DNA from: Bremerella sp. TYQ1 | GTDB lineage: Bacteria; Planctomycetota; Planctomycetia; Pirellulales; Pirellulaceae | Direction of reading: 5' to 3' | DNA length: 64,000 nt | NCBI RefSeq assembly: GCF_020150455.1 | Contig: NZ_CP083740.1 | Location: forward strand, 1,054,001-1,118,000 | Shown: in pieces, positions 55,537 to 64,000 of the stretch | Layout of the letters: every line of letters starts with the position of its first letter | Position numbering within the stretch: position 1 is the stretch's first letter | The notes under the pieces: model-generated | Told to the model about the DNA's origin: nothing | The model's database searches: none | What the model saw: the letters and a program-made list of their open reading frames with translations, nothing else | Made by a program: the position numbers and the translations under genes

Positions 55537-57204
55537 TTAAGCCGACACTTGTCGCTGGTTATGAATCATTCGCAATGCCTGAATATGTCGACAGGGACCA
55601 TTTCGAATTCCGGATTTGCGATGCCAGCCACAAATGCACTTTCCGCGGCGTGTTATTCCATCTCCATCAATCAATGTCTCGCAGTCAATTCCGTCTACTC
55701 TTCCAATTAAAATTGTCCCGCTACGTGGACCCACCATCGCTTCGCGAATTCGAGCCTTTTTAGACTTTGCCAATTCTTCAGCAGCTCGTAATTCGGGGTG
55801 AGGAGGAGCGATCTCCTTATCTGAAAGCGGAAGTGGCAAAATGCTTCTCCAGCGATACAGACCAGCATGCAAGTCAAAGATCACTTGCCCCCGCAAAGCT
55901 AATTCGTTGAGTGCAGAAGTTGTCACCTCTTTGGATAAATAAGCACTGCCCACAACTGTTTCAAGCGATGCGGCCCCTCGAATACTCAACGTCTCGGCAA
56001 TAGAAGCGACGGCGGTCGGTCGTGCTTTTTCCTGCGGCATTAGCATGTCAATCGCGCTTCCTGCCGACCAGTCATTGGTCGTCCAACCACTGAGACCTAA
56101 CGTCAAACGCATAGCTCCCATGCGAACAACCCAAAAACTAGGGAGCCCGGTTCCTAGCAAATACACGTCCACTTTGTCAGCAATTGGTAGTAGGCGCGAT
56201 AAAGTTAAAAGTCTGCGACGTCCCCAGATTCGGATCGGTTCACATGGGGGGCCGTCGTAGATTGCACCGTTGGCCTCGATCGGCTTTTCCCAAGGTTCAA
56301 GCACAAGTCGCGGTGTTTGGCCGGGCGTCAACTCAAATCGAATCGCTCGCGGGCTTGCACGTGCCTTATTTCGCTTAATAAATGCCAAGAGCGAATATAC
56401 GGCTGCTACCGGGAGAGAAACCTTCCGCATTGGCATCGCCATGGCTGATTGCAAGCGAACGAATCCGCTTAGCCATCCATCGGGCAACTCAATCTTTTCT
56501 TCACGATGCTGATCTCCGCCTGCTTCCGTAGAAACTTCAAACGCAGTTGGATCAATTTGAAATCGAGTTTGCCGATAGGTTCGCAGGGATTGAAAACTGT
56601 CATAGAGGTCCCACGAGTAATCTACATTGGTTGTGCCAAGTTGGGTCTGACCTGATTCGCCGAAGCCATCGCCTCTATCAACCGTTAGGCATCCGTAGCT
56701 CGATTGATCTACTGAGAAGCATTCAAAAAACACGACATCATCCGCCACGGTGATCACCGGGTCATACGGCATCAAGCGTCGCCATAGCTCTTTATTTTCT
56801 TTTCTAAGCTGGCGATCTAGAGATTTGCGAGCAGCCCAATATTTCTTTAGTGCGGCCGTATGAGCTGTTTTAAGTTCCGATGATGGCTTATCGACGTTGC
56901 CTTGCCGAATGGCCTCTCGTTTTTCATCGATCGCAGATCGTCGAATCACCTGTTCGAGTTTACGCTGATCGGCTTGCCATTGTTGATAGGAGGACTTATC
57001 ACGCGGCTCAAATCGCAGATCATTAATGACTACATCGTGCAAAGCACTGATTGCCTCACGGAACTCGAGCGGCCGTTTTAAGGCAGCATCGAACGCAACT
57101 TGTTCCCTGACTAAATTAGGCGCCAATTGAAGAAGCTTTGCTCCCCCGGAGACGTCGAATATCCCACTCCGACCGGCATACTTCATACTTACGTTCATTT
57201 CCAT
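55537..57204 (-). CDS. SWIM zinc-finger protein
   Basis: A 555-residue protein with a C-terminal SWIM zinc finger (CICGWHRKSGIRNGPCRH, pattern CxC...CxH). The N-terminus MKYAGRSGIFDVSGGAKLLQL and a middle charged helical region (KKYWAARKSLDRQLRKENKELWRRL) resemble SWIM proteins of the YehQ type. The SWIM finger is a predicted DNA or protein binding module. The gene lies 46 bases after a HEAT-like gene on the same strand and 106 bases before the retron a1. The function is unknown. Confidence 0.82.
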   Translation of the reverse strand: MEMNVSMKYAGRSGIFDVSGGAKLLQLAPNLVREQVAFDAALKRPLEFREAISALHDVVINDLRFEPRDKSSYQQWQADQRKLEQVIRRSAIDEKREAIRQGNVDKPSSELKTAHTAALKKYWAARKSLDRQLRKENKELWRRLMPYDPVITVADDVVFFECFSVDQSSYGCLTVDRGDGFGESGQTQLGTTNVDYSWDLYDSFQSLRTYRQTRFQIDPTAFEVSTEAGGDQHREEKIELPDGWLSGFVRLQSAMAMPMRKVSLPVAAVYSLLAFIKRNKARASPRAIRFELTPGQTPRLVLEPWEKPIEANGAIYDGPPCEPIRIWGRRRLLTLSRLLPIADKVDVYLLGTGLPSFWVVRMGAMRLTLGLSGWTTNDWSAGSAIDMLMPQEKARPTAVASIAETLSIRGAASLETVVGSAYLSKEVTTSALNELALRGQVIFDLHAGLYRWRSILPLPLSDKEIAPPHPELRAAEELAKSKKARIREAMVGPRSGTILIGRVDGIDCETLIDGDGITRRGKCICGWHRKSGIRNGPCRHIQALRMIHNQRQVSA

Positions 57205-57250
57205 GTTCCCCTAAATTTCGTGTTCCTAACTCAACGACGGAACAATGAAA

Positions 57251-59074
57251 CTATTCCTGCCACTGCCATTCCGAAATAACGCCTTCAACCTGGGCTGCCA
57301 AAGTGGGATGCTGGCTGATGATCGTTGCTAGTCCGGATAAACCGGCAGCCTTTTCGGGATCACGGATGGAACGTGCTGCGATTGCCAATACGGGGATTAC
57401 AACGTCGGACTTCTCAGGATTACGGATTGCAAGGGCCGACAGTTGATTAATGGCTTTCGGCTTATTGCGTGAACCTCGATTGACACAAAGAACAACTGCA
57501 GAAAGGATTCGTACGTATTGATCGACGGAGATCGACTCGTCTATCTGCTCTGGAGTTTTATCCAGGAAATCCCCAAGCAAATCGAGCAACGAAAACCTTA
57601 CTTCATCGTAGGGAGTTTCAATGAGCCTGAGCCAAAGATGAGGATCATGTTGCGTTGGTAATGTTTGATCCGATATTTTCGACGTCAGAACACTAGTCAG
57701 CCACTGACAAGCAGAAAAACGAATCGCCGCAGACTTAGCGTCAAAGAACTCCGACAAATATTCCGCTGAGTATCGCTCTGGCTGTGTCAGTTCGACGATG
57801 GCCCAGTCGGCAATCGCGTTCGCTTCCCATTCACATCGTGCCGAAGCAAGTCTGCGCAAATGGTCGGTACTTAGCGGATGCTGTTCATGCCGTTGTTGGA
57901 GCCAAGCTAGACCCAGTTTTGCAATGGAAGCAGGACGAGCAGTCGTTAAATCAACGAGTTGTTCATCACTCAGGCGAGCAGGGTCAATACTGCTTTTCAT
58001 TGCCTCACAGATGATTGGAAGAACAGAAAACTCGGCACCATCTAACAGACTCAGCCAAGTTGCGATGTCGACTTTAGACAACGATCGATGTTTTTGAAAT
58101 AGCTCGACCGCGAACTCTGCGACCGTTGCGTTCCCACTAGAAAGCAGTGGAATCAACTCATGAATTGAAACATTTTCCAGCCACGCTCCGTGAACATTGC
58201 GAAGCATCTCGATTGTCCACATTCGCACGAATTGACTTCGAGCATTCGCCAATAGGTTCCAGAGTTTCGAAGCAGTTGAGCTTATCGTCCATGCTTCCGG
58301 CCGGTAAGGCGCGGCTTTCAAAGTTGCCAGCGATTGGCCACGAACAATATTGGTATGAGATTCGGTAAAAGAAATCTCCGGTGCGCAAAAATAACACGCG
58401 TGCATCAACGACCAGTTGTCGAGGATCGCTTCTCCTGAATCAAAAAACGAATCTTCGTAAAGTGCCAATGCTGATGTGATCGCCTCGACATAACGTTCGC
58501 TATCTTGATACGCCATGAACCGGAAGTGGCGCCAGATACGTCTTCGCAAATAGAATCGGGTTCTTTGCGAGAACAACCGGTTGCGGGCACGATTCCGAAT
58601 ATCAGGTAGAGATACGCGTACTTTACGTCCGAGGTAAGTGTATTCTTGAAAGCGATTAGTTTGATCACGAACGGTTTTGTTGGGGCAAGCGAATAAATAC
58701 TCACGAACAAAGGACTGTCGCACGCGATAGCTATACGAATAGGTCTTAATTCGACTACGACGAACTAATCTATCCAGCATGACCATGTGATGAATCAGTA
58801 GCTCATCGTCCCCTTTTTCTAGGGCTGACTTCATTGTCTGCTTAACAACGACTTCATGCCCGGGAAAATTGAGCGGTAACTGCAAGTAGCGCAACAACTG
58901 CTTGCGGGCCCATGGACGCTGATCAACGATCCATTGATTCGAGAAGGTTTTAAGGAACTGATAAGAGTCGAACTGAATGAAGATATCGAGAAAGCGATCG
59001 TCTTCGCTTGCGAATAATTCCTCCAGCAATATCTTCGATGGCCGGGAGTTACCAGACGCGATGCTTTCCGCCAT
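57251..59074 (-). CDS. HEAT/ARM-like helical repeat protein
   Basis: A 607-residue soluble, all-helical protein with repeated helix pairs in the C-terminal two thirds (VSIHELIPLLSSGNATVAEFAVELFQKH, PASIAKLGLAWLQQRHEQ, DEVRFSLLDLLGDFLDKTPE). The N-terminal third is Arg/Tyr-rich and basic (RLVRRSRIKTYSYSYRVRQS, RFYLRRRIWRHFRFM), which would suit nucleic-acid or acidic-protein contact. No enzymatic motif is visible. Pairs of SWIM and HEAT-like proteins occur in other bacteria near MoxR/VWA genes; those are absent here. It starts the presumed two-gene unit with the SWIM gene. Confidence 0.72.
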   Translation of the reverse strand: MAESIASGNSRPSKILLEELFASEDDRFLDIFIQFDSYQFLKTFSNQWIVDQRPWARKQLLRYLQLPLNFPGHEVVVKQTMKSALEKGDDELLIHHMVMLDRLVRRSRIKTYSYSYRVRQSFVREYLFACPNKTVRDQTNRFQEYTYLGRKVRVSLPDIRNRARNRLFSQRTRFYLRRRIWRHFRFMAYQDSERYVEAITSALALYEDSFFDSGEAILDNWSLMHACYFCAPEISFTESHTNIVRGQSLATLKAAPYRPEAWTISSTASKLWNLLANARSQFVRMWTIEMLRNVHGAWLENVSIHELIPLLSSGNATVAEFAVELFQKHRSLSKVDIATWLSLLDGAEFSVLPIICEAMKSSIDPARLSDEQLVDLTTARPASIAKLGLAWLQQRHEQHPLSTDHLRRLASARCEWEANAIADWAIVELTQPERYSAEYLSEFFDAKSAAIRFSACQWLTSVLTSKISDQTLPTQHDPHLWLRLIETPYDEVRFSLLDLLGDFLDKTPEQIDESISVDQYVRILSAVVLCVNRGSRNKPKAINQLSALAIRNPEKSDVVIPVLAIAARSIRDPEKAAGLSGLATIISQHPTLAAQVEGVISEWQWQE

Positions 59075-59623
59075 TTACGATTCATCCATGGTTCGAGAAG
59101 AGTGGCAATGGAACTAGCATACCGAAAAGAATTCCGGAATCCAGCAACAACTTAAATCTTGGGTATATCCCCAGTACATTGCCTCAGAGTAACTCGATGG
59201 GATGTAGAGACGCCTGCCGTTTTGATTACTGAAAAGTAAGAAAAGGCTGTTAGTCAGGGGCTTCTGTTTTAGTAAGCCGGAATGATCTTATCTCCTGAGA
59301 AGTGATTGAGTTAGCTCTGAAGGCCACGGAAGTAAAGTACTTGTTCCAAATAGAGGCAGACGTCCGCGGTAGCAAATTCAACGTCTTGTTGCTTGTCAGT
59401 TTTCCAATTCTATTTTCTTTTTGAAGGATTTGCCTCAGTCCTTTTAGGGATCCGTGATGAAAACGAAATGTGAGATCTGAGATTGCAAACTACTGCGAAT
59501 CAAATTGATCGGAGCTAGAATGCGAGAAGTGCTTGTCGGCGAATAAAACGCTCGATTGGCAAGTAGATCCCCAAGGCGTCTTTCGTTAGAACCATTTTCA
59601 CGACATCAACCTTTGAGTCTCAA
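59075..59623. other. 549-bp divergent intergenic region
   Basis: This lies between the HEAT-like gene (minus) and a sulfatase (plus), so promoters for both should be here. A weak 14-bp palindrome TGGGTATATCCCCA is at 59160-59173. I see no coding frame or clear operator. Confidence 0.4.
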
Positions 59624-61207
59624 ATGATTCGCGTTTATGTAGCAACCGTTTTAGTATTTCTATCGTTCAGTTCGTTCTTGCTTGCTGCGGAGGCCACGCA
59701 GAGTCGCCCGAACATTTTGTTCATTTTCTCAGACGATCATGCAATTAAGGCTATCTCGTCATACGGAGGTGAGCTTTCCAGTGTTGCTCCGACACCAAAT
59801 ATTGACCGACTTGCGGAAGAAGGTGTGTTGTTTCGCAACTCGTTTTGCGCGAATTCTATCTGTGGGCCGTCCCGTGCGACGATCTTGACTGGTAAGCATA
59901 GCCACAAAAATGGGTTCATGCGAAACACCGGTATGGGCTTGGATCAATCTCAGTGGACAATTGCTAAGACGCTTCAAGAATCGGGTTACAACACGGCGGT
60001 GATCGGCAAATGGCACTTAAAGACGGATCCGCTCGGGTTTGACCACTGGGAAGTATTGCCAGGGCAGGGCAACTACTACAATCCTGTCTTCATTCAACAG
60101 GATGGATCCACTAAGCGGTTTGAAGGGTACGTTACTGATCTCACGGCCGACAAATCAATCGCTTGGTTGGAAAACCGAGATCGGAATAAACCCTTTTTCC
60201 TCATGTGCCAGCACAAGGCACCTCATCGAACGTTTGCTCCTCCGATTCGCCTCCTAGACGCTTTCGATGGCGTTGAAATCCCTGAGCCAACCACGCTTTT
60301 CGATGACTACTCCAACCGAAGCAGTACGTTACTTGGAAATGAAATGGAGATTGATCGACATCTCGACTGGGCTTACGACTTGAAAGTCCGAAAAGATGAA
60401 CGAGGCAACGTTACCCTGCCAAAGCCTGACCGCTATGGGACGCCAGAATACAATCGTATGACTGAAAGTCAAAAAAAGGCTTGGGACGCGCATTTCTCAC
60501 CCCAGAATCAGGCTTTCCTGAGTGACTTTGCCGCTGGCAAGCTTTCCAAGAAAGAAATTGTTCGTTGGAAATACCAGCGCTACATGCGTAACTATCTTTC
60601 GACTGTCAGAGCTGTTGATGAGAACGTTGGGCGATTGATCGATTACTTAGACGATAGCGGACAATCTGACAATACGATCGTGATTTACTCCTCTGATCAA
60701 GGTTTTTATCTCGGCGAACATGGCTGGTACGATAAACGCTGGATGTTTGAAGAATCGTTTCGGATGCCACTAATTGTACGCTGGCCAGGCGTTGCTAAAC
60801 CGAAATCACAACCTGATCAACTCGTTCAAAACATCGACTACGCGCCTACTTTTTTGGAGATAGCGGGACTGCAGATTCCTAAAGAGATTCAAGGCCATTC
60901 CCTGGTTCCAATTCTGAAAGGGGAATCGGTACCGTGGCGAGATTCACTCTACTACGCATATTACGAACTTGGTGAGCATGCAGTACCACAGCATTTCGGC
61001 GTTCGAACCGAGCGATACAAACTGATCCATTTTCCTGTCAGTGACGAATGGAATCTGTTTGACTTGCAGAAAGATCCACACGAGATGAGAAGCATCTATG
61101 ATGAGCCTTCTGCCTCCGAGCTCCGCGAATCGATGAAGAACGAATACTACCGTTTGCGTGAACTCTACGACGCTCCGCCGTTGCCTCAAAGGACGGCTCG
61201 AAACTAA
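59624..61207 (+). CDS. Sulfatase, FGly type (secreted)
   Basis: A 527-residue type I sulfatase with a signal peptide (MIRVYVATVLVFLSFSSFLLA). Motifs: ILFIFSDDHAIKAISSYG (metal site, Asp pair plus His), CGPSRATILTGKHSHKNG with formylglycine Cys80, GKWHLK, and IYSSDQGFYLGEHGWYDKRWMFEE. The C-terminal half resembles the choline-sulfatase/iduronate-sulfatase-like groups abundant in planctomycetes. It differs from the sulfatase at 15975. The maturation enzyme is not encoded in the window. Confidence 0.94.
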   Translation: MIRVYVATVLVFLSFSSFLLAAEATQSRPNILFIFSDDHAIKAISSYGGELSSVAPTPNIDRLAEEGVLFRNSFCANSICGPSRATILTGKHSHKNGFMRNTGMGLDQSQWTIAKTLQESGYNTAVIGKWHLKTDPLGFDHWEVLPGQGNYYNPVFIQQDGSTKRFEGYVTDLTADKSIAWLENRDRNKPFFLMCQHKAPHRTFAPPIRLLDAFDGVEIPEPTTLFDDYSNRSSTLLGNEMEIDRHLDWAYDLKVRKDERGNVTLPKPDRYGTPEYNRMTESQKKAWDAHFSPQNQAFLSDFAAGKLSKKEIVRWKYQRYMRNYLSTVRAVDENVGRLIDYLDDSGQSDNTIVIYSSDQGFYLGEHGWYDKRWMFEESFRMPLIVRWPGVAKPKSQPDQLVQNIDYAPTFLEIAGLQIPKEIQGHSLVPILKGESVPWRDSLYYAYYELGEHAVPQHFGVRTERYKLIHFPVSDEWNLFDLQKDPHEMRSIYDEPSASELRESMKNEYYRLRELYDAPPLPQRTARN

Positions 61208-61330
61208 TTCGTATGTTCGGGGTGATTCTTAGCGGCATCGTTGTGCCATTTACGACCTGAGCTCTCTTAGACCAAATGCATTTAGAGGGCGGATTCAATC
61301 CAATGCGGAAAGGGAAACTGCACAATCTTA

Positions 61331-61358
61331 TTGACAGACCACAGATTATCGATAATAT
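61331..61358 (+). promoter_or_regulatory. Promoter of the GntR gene with a 12-bp palindrome
   Basis: TTGACA (61331-61336) and TAATAT (61353-61358) are 16 bases apart. The perfect palindrome ATTATCGATAAT (61345-61356) overlaps the -10 box, a position that suits autorepression by the downstream GntR protein. Confidence 0.45.
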
Positions 61359-61391
61359 AGGACCTGAGAGTTGAAAATGCTTGGAGCCATT

Positions 61392-62075
61392 ATGGTCGAA
61401 CGTCAATGTATGAGCGATGAGATCCGAAATGCTTTGGCTAAAAGGATTTATGAAGGAATACTTAAGCCTAACGAGCGTTTGACTGAGTTAGGTATCGCGA
61501 AGGAATTCGGAACAAGCCAAACCCCAGTACGCGAGGCATTGCGAGAACTCGAGGCGATGCGACTCGTTCATTCAGAGCCTTATAAAGGTACTCGTGTGCG
61601 TGAAATTACACCTCGGGAAATGGCTGAAGCGTATTCCGTTCGCGCAATTCTTGAACAGCGAGCAGCTGAACTTGCCGCGCCCTATTTTCAGGGCAATACG
61701 ATCGCCTTAGAGGAGACCGTTCAGCAAATCTGCAAGTCGGCGAATCATGGCGATGTCGATGCTTACGCCCAAGGTAATCTTGAATTCCATCGAAGTATTG
61801 TTGTTGCTTCTGGAAATCTTGTTTTGTTGCAAAGCTGGGATGCTCTTCGATTTGAAGCTCGAATCCGCGTGAATTTGTTTCGGAAAGAGAATGCCATCGT
61901 TGCCCGTGCAGAAGAGCATCATCCTATCGTCGCTGCTTTAGCGACGGGCGACGGCCTGGAAGCAGGCAGATTGCTTCGCGAGCATTCCGAGTCATTCGCG
62001 GATGCTTGGGCGGAAGAAGACGAGACCTCAGAAAATCAATCCTCCCCATCATGTTCGATCGAGTCGCCTTCGTAA
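61392..62075 (+). CDS. GntR-family transcriptional regulator (FadR/FCD subfamily)
   Basis: A 227-residue regulator with an N-terminal winged helix (EIRNALAKRIYEGILKPNERLTE, FGTSQTPVREALRELEAMRLV) and an all-helical FCD ligand domain (AYSVRAILEQRAAELAA, NLEFHRSIVVASGN, EEHHPIVAALATGD) with candidate metal-binding His residues. ATG 61392 is chosen because GGAG sits five bases ahead; ATG 61377 and TTG 61371 are alternatives. FCD regulators usually bind sugar acids or other carboxylates. It is followed after 61 bases by an RND pump gene and preceded by a sulfatase. Confidence 0.9.
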   Translation: MVERQCMSDEIRNALAKRIYEGILKPNERLTELGIAKEFGTSQTPVREALRELEAMRLVHSEPYKGTRVREITPREMAEAYSVRAILEQRAAELAAPYFQGNTIALEETVQQICKSANHGDVDAYAQGNLEFHRSIVVASGNLVLLQSWDALRFEARIRVNLFRKENAIVARAEEHHPIVAALATGDGLEAGRLLREHSESFADAWAEEDETSENQSSPSCSIESPS

Positions 62076-62136
62076 CGAATTGATCGAAGCACGCCCCTAA
62101 ATCCTACCAGTCCTCCTTCCTTCGAGATTCACCGAA

Positions 62137-64000
62137 ATGTGGATTGTTCGTCTAGCGCTCCGGCGCCCCTACACATTCGTCGTTGCATCTATGCTGATTG
62201 CGATTGCAGGAGCAATCTCAATACGGCGGATGGAAACCGATATCTTTCCGGAGATCAATATTCCGGTCGTTGCCATCATCTGGAGCTATCAAGGGATACC
62301 TCCTGATGAAATGGAAACCCGCATCGTTGGAAGCTTTGAACGAGTCTTATTTGCTACTGTCAGTGACATCGAACATGTTGAAAGTCAGTCGCTAAACGGG
62401 ATTAGTGTTGTCAAAGTCTTTCTGCAAGAAGGGGCTAGTATCGATGCCGCGATTTCACAAATCGTTGCCACATCGCAGCAATCGTTAAAGTCAATGCCAC
62501 CAGGCATTTTTCCGCCTCTGGTGATGCGATACAACGCAGCCAATGTGCCGATTGTTCAGGCATCGATTGGTAGTAATAGCCTGACGGAACAACAGCTATA
62601 CGATTTGGCCACCAATTCAATGCGACCCGGACTCGCTCCTGTTCGGGGCGCCCAGATGACATGGCCCTATGGCGGTAAAGTTCGCCAGATCATGATCGAC
62701 ATCGATCCAGACAAGCTTCACGCTTGGGGAATCTCCGCGAGAGAGGTGTCTCAGGCCATCAATGCACAGAACCTGATCTTACCTGCAGGATCGGTCAAGA
62801 TTGGTGCCCACGAGATGAACGTTCGACTCAATGGAAGTCCCGAAGCAGTTGAAGCCATTGGAGATTTACCAATTCGGTCAGTAGGTAGTCGCACGGTTTT
62901 TGTCCGTGATGTGGCGTCAGTACGAGATGGCTTTGCTCCGCAAACGAATATCGTTCACGTTGATGGCAAGCGGGGCGTGTTACAACCCATTCTCAAGTCC
63001 AGCGGTTCAACACTTGATATCGTTCAAGGCGTACGAGACCGTCTTCCTGCCGTCTTGGCGACGTTGCCTGAGGAGATGAAAGTTACGCTGCTGGCGGATC
63101 AGTCCGTTTTTGTTCGGCATGCCGTTGAAGGTGTGCTGGTAGAGGCTGGAATTGCCGCTGGTTTGACGGGCGCCATGATTCTGCTCTTCCTGGGATCTTG
63201 GCGAAGCACTTTGATTATTGTGATCTCCATTCCATTAGCGATTCTGGCAAGCATTACCATACTTGGTGCTCTTGGACATTCGTTGAATGTCATGACGCTT
63301 GGCGGATTGGCTCTTGCAGTCGGTATTTTGGTGGATGATGCCACCGTTGAGATTGAAAACATTCATCGTAACCTTCACCTAGGCAAGGGACTGACGACGG
63401 CCATTTTGGAAGGAGCACAACAGATCGCGATGCCAGCCATGGTTTCCACGTTGTGCATATGCATCGTGTTTCTGCCTGTCGGATTCATCACAGGAGCGGC
63501 CCGTGCACTGTTCGTCCCTATGGCACTTGCGGTCGTGTTTGCCATGTTTGCCAGTTACCTGCTAAGTCGAACTCTTGTACCGACGATGTCCCGCTACTTG
63601 CTTGTGGCCGAGATGAAGCAACATTCAAGCGAAAACGAGCAACGTAGCTTAGGCGTCTTTCGTTGGGTCCATGAAAGATTCAACGCTCTATTCGACAAGA
63701 TGAAGGATAGCTACGGTGTTGGGCTATCTTGGATGCTGGCTCACCGCGTAGTTGTCCTACTTCTGTTTGCTGGCTTTACGACAGGTTCCTTTCTGCTGAT
63801 TCCAGCAATAGGACAAGATTTTTTTCCCTCGGTAGATTCGGGACAGATTCGTTTGCACGTTCGCGCTCCCGCAGGAACACGGGTTGAGGAGACCGAACGC
63901 TACTTTGCGAAAGTCGTGGATACGATTTATGAAGTCATACCTGCCGATGAAATCGAGTCTGTAATTGACAATATCGGAATTCCCAACAGTGGTATCAACC
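62137..64000 (+). CDS. RND efflux transporter, N-terminal part (runs off the window)
   Basis: An open frame from ATG 62137 continues past the right edge, giving 621 residues. TM1 (TFVVASMLIAIAGAISI) and the first periplasmic loop (FPEINIPVVAIIWSYQGIPPDEMETRI) are followed by TM2-TM6. The TM4 motif is ILVDDATVEIENI, with both relay Asp residues (400 and 401), unlike the pump at 25105. A linker and the start of the second half are also visible (VDSGQIRLHVRAPAGTRVEETER). The adaptor and channel genes may lie beyond the window. Confidence 0.93.
   Translation, partial: MWIVRLALRRPYTFVVASMLIAIAGAISIRRMETDIFPEINIPVVAIIWSYQGIPPDEMETRIVGSFERVLFATVSDIEHVESQSLNGISVVKVFLQEGASIDAAISQIVATSQQSLKSMPPGIFPPLVMRYNAANVPIVQASIGSNSLTEQQLYDLATNSMRPGLAPVRGAQMTWPYGGKVRQIMIDIDPDKLHAWGISAREVSQAINAQNLILPAGSVKIGAHEMNVRLNGSPEAVEAIGDLPIRSVGSRTVFVRDVASVRDGFAPQTNIVHVDGKRGVLQPILKSSGSTLDIVQGVRDRLPAVLATLPEEMKVTLLADQSVFVRHAVEGVLVEAGIAAGLTGAMILLFLGSWRSTLIIVISIPLAILASITILGALGHSLNVMTLGGLALAVGILVDDATVEIENIHRNLHLGKGLTTAILEGAQQIAMPAMVSTLCICIVFLPVGFITGAARALFVPMALAVVFAMFASYLLSRTLVPTMSRYLLVAEMKQHSSENEQRSLGVFRWVHERFNALFDKMKDSYGVGLSWMLAHRVVVLLLFAGFTTGSFLLIPAIGQDFFPSVDSGQIRLHVRAPAGTRVEETERYFAKVVDTIYEVIPADEIESVIDNIGIPNSGIN

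Overview
The window looks like a chromosomal segment of a planctomycete, most likely of the Pirellulaceae group. The signs are two DUF1559 proteins with pilin-like N-termini, a short ECF sigma factor next to a PknB-type kinase, FGly-type sulfatases, a Pro/Arg-rich surface protein and a Tat-exported beta-helix protein. This is inferred from gene content; no rRNA or other marker is present. I see no tRNA, rRNA, CRISPR array or insertion sequence.

Layout. 1-7.3 kb: a Tad (Flp-type) pilus locus: end of an upstream gene, cpaF/tadA, tadB, tadC, a DUF192 gene, then the secretin cpaC, a lipoprotein and a TadD-like TPR lipoprotein. 7.4-14.4 kb: an ECF sigma factor, a Ser/Thr kinase broken by one in-frame TAA, a DUF1559 protein, a small lipoprotein, a PepSY-TM protein and a DUF4198-like protein. 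14.7-20.9 kb: a second DUF1559 gene, a sulfatase, an esterase and a Cache-sensor kinase. 21.4-28.2 kb: a DUF4440-type exported protein, a repeat-rich surface protein and an RND adaptor/pump pair. 28.3-35.8 kb: a four-gene minus-strand cluster (heparinase II/III-like lyase, NAD-dependent epimerase, DapA-like aldolase, beta-helix protein), probably for a uronic-acid polysaccharide. 36.3-39.6 kb: an IroE/Fes-like esterase facing a PepSY-TM/DUF2271/DUF4198 operon. 40.1-47.3 kb: two tandem paralogous MacB-like ABC ATPase/permease pairs. 47.4-53.5 kb: a damage-tolerance cluster, SRAP divergent from imuA-imuB-dnaE2, with a palindrome inside the imuA promoter. 53.6-59.1 kb: a retron-type reverse transcriptase, its ncRNA, a SWIM zinc-finger protein and a HEAT-like protein. 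59.6-64 kb: a sulfatase, a GntR-family regulator and the start of a second RND pump.

The most interesting element is the retron at 53.6-55.5 kb on the minus strand. The 541-residue RT has YADD and VTG motifs and a long N-terminal extension resembling the myxobacterial Mx162-type RTs. Immediately upstream lie imperfect a1/a2 inverted repeats (55411-55430 and 55205-55223) enclosing a GC-rich msr hairpin and a roughly 109-nt msd hairpin with perfect 21-bp arms. A sigma-70-like promoter sits just upstream of a1. Each msd arm contains its own 15-bp palindrome. The SWIM and HEAT-like genes just upstream on the same strand are candidate partners, as is the RT's own N-terminal extension.

Other points worth checking: the nonsense codon in the kinase glycine loop, three clean 11-bp direct repeats (plus one degenerate unit) upstream of the PepSY operon, a 20-bp palindrome upstream of the heparinase operon, and an Asp-to-Asn change at the proton-relay position of the first RND pump.
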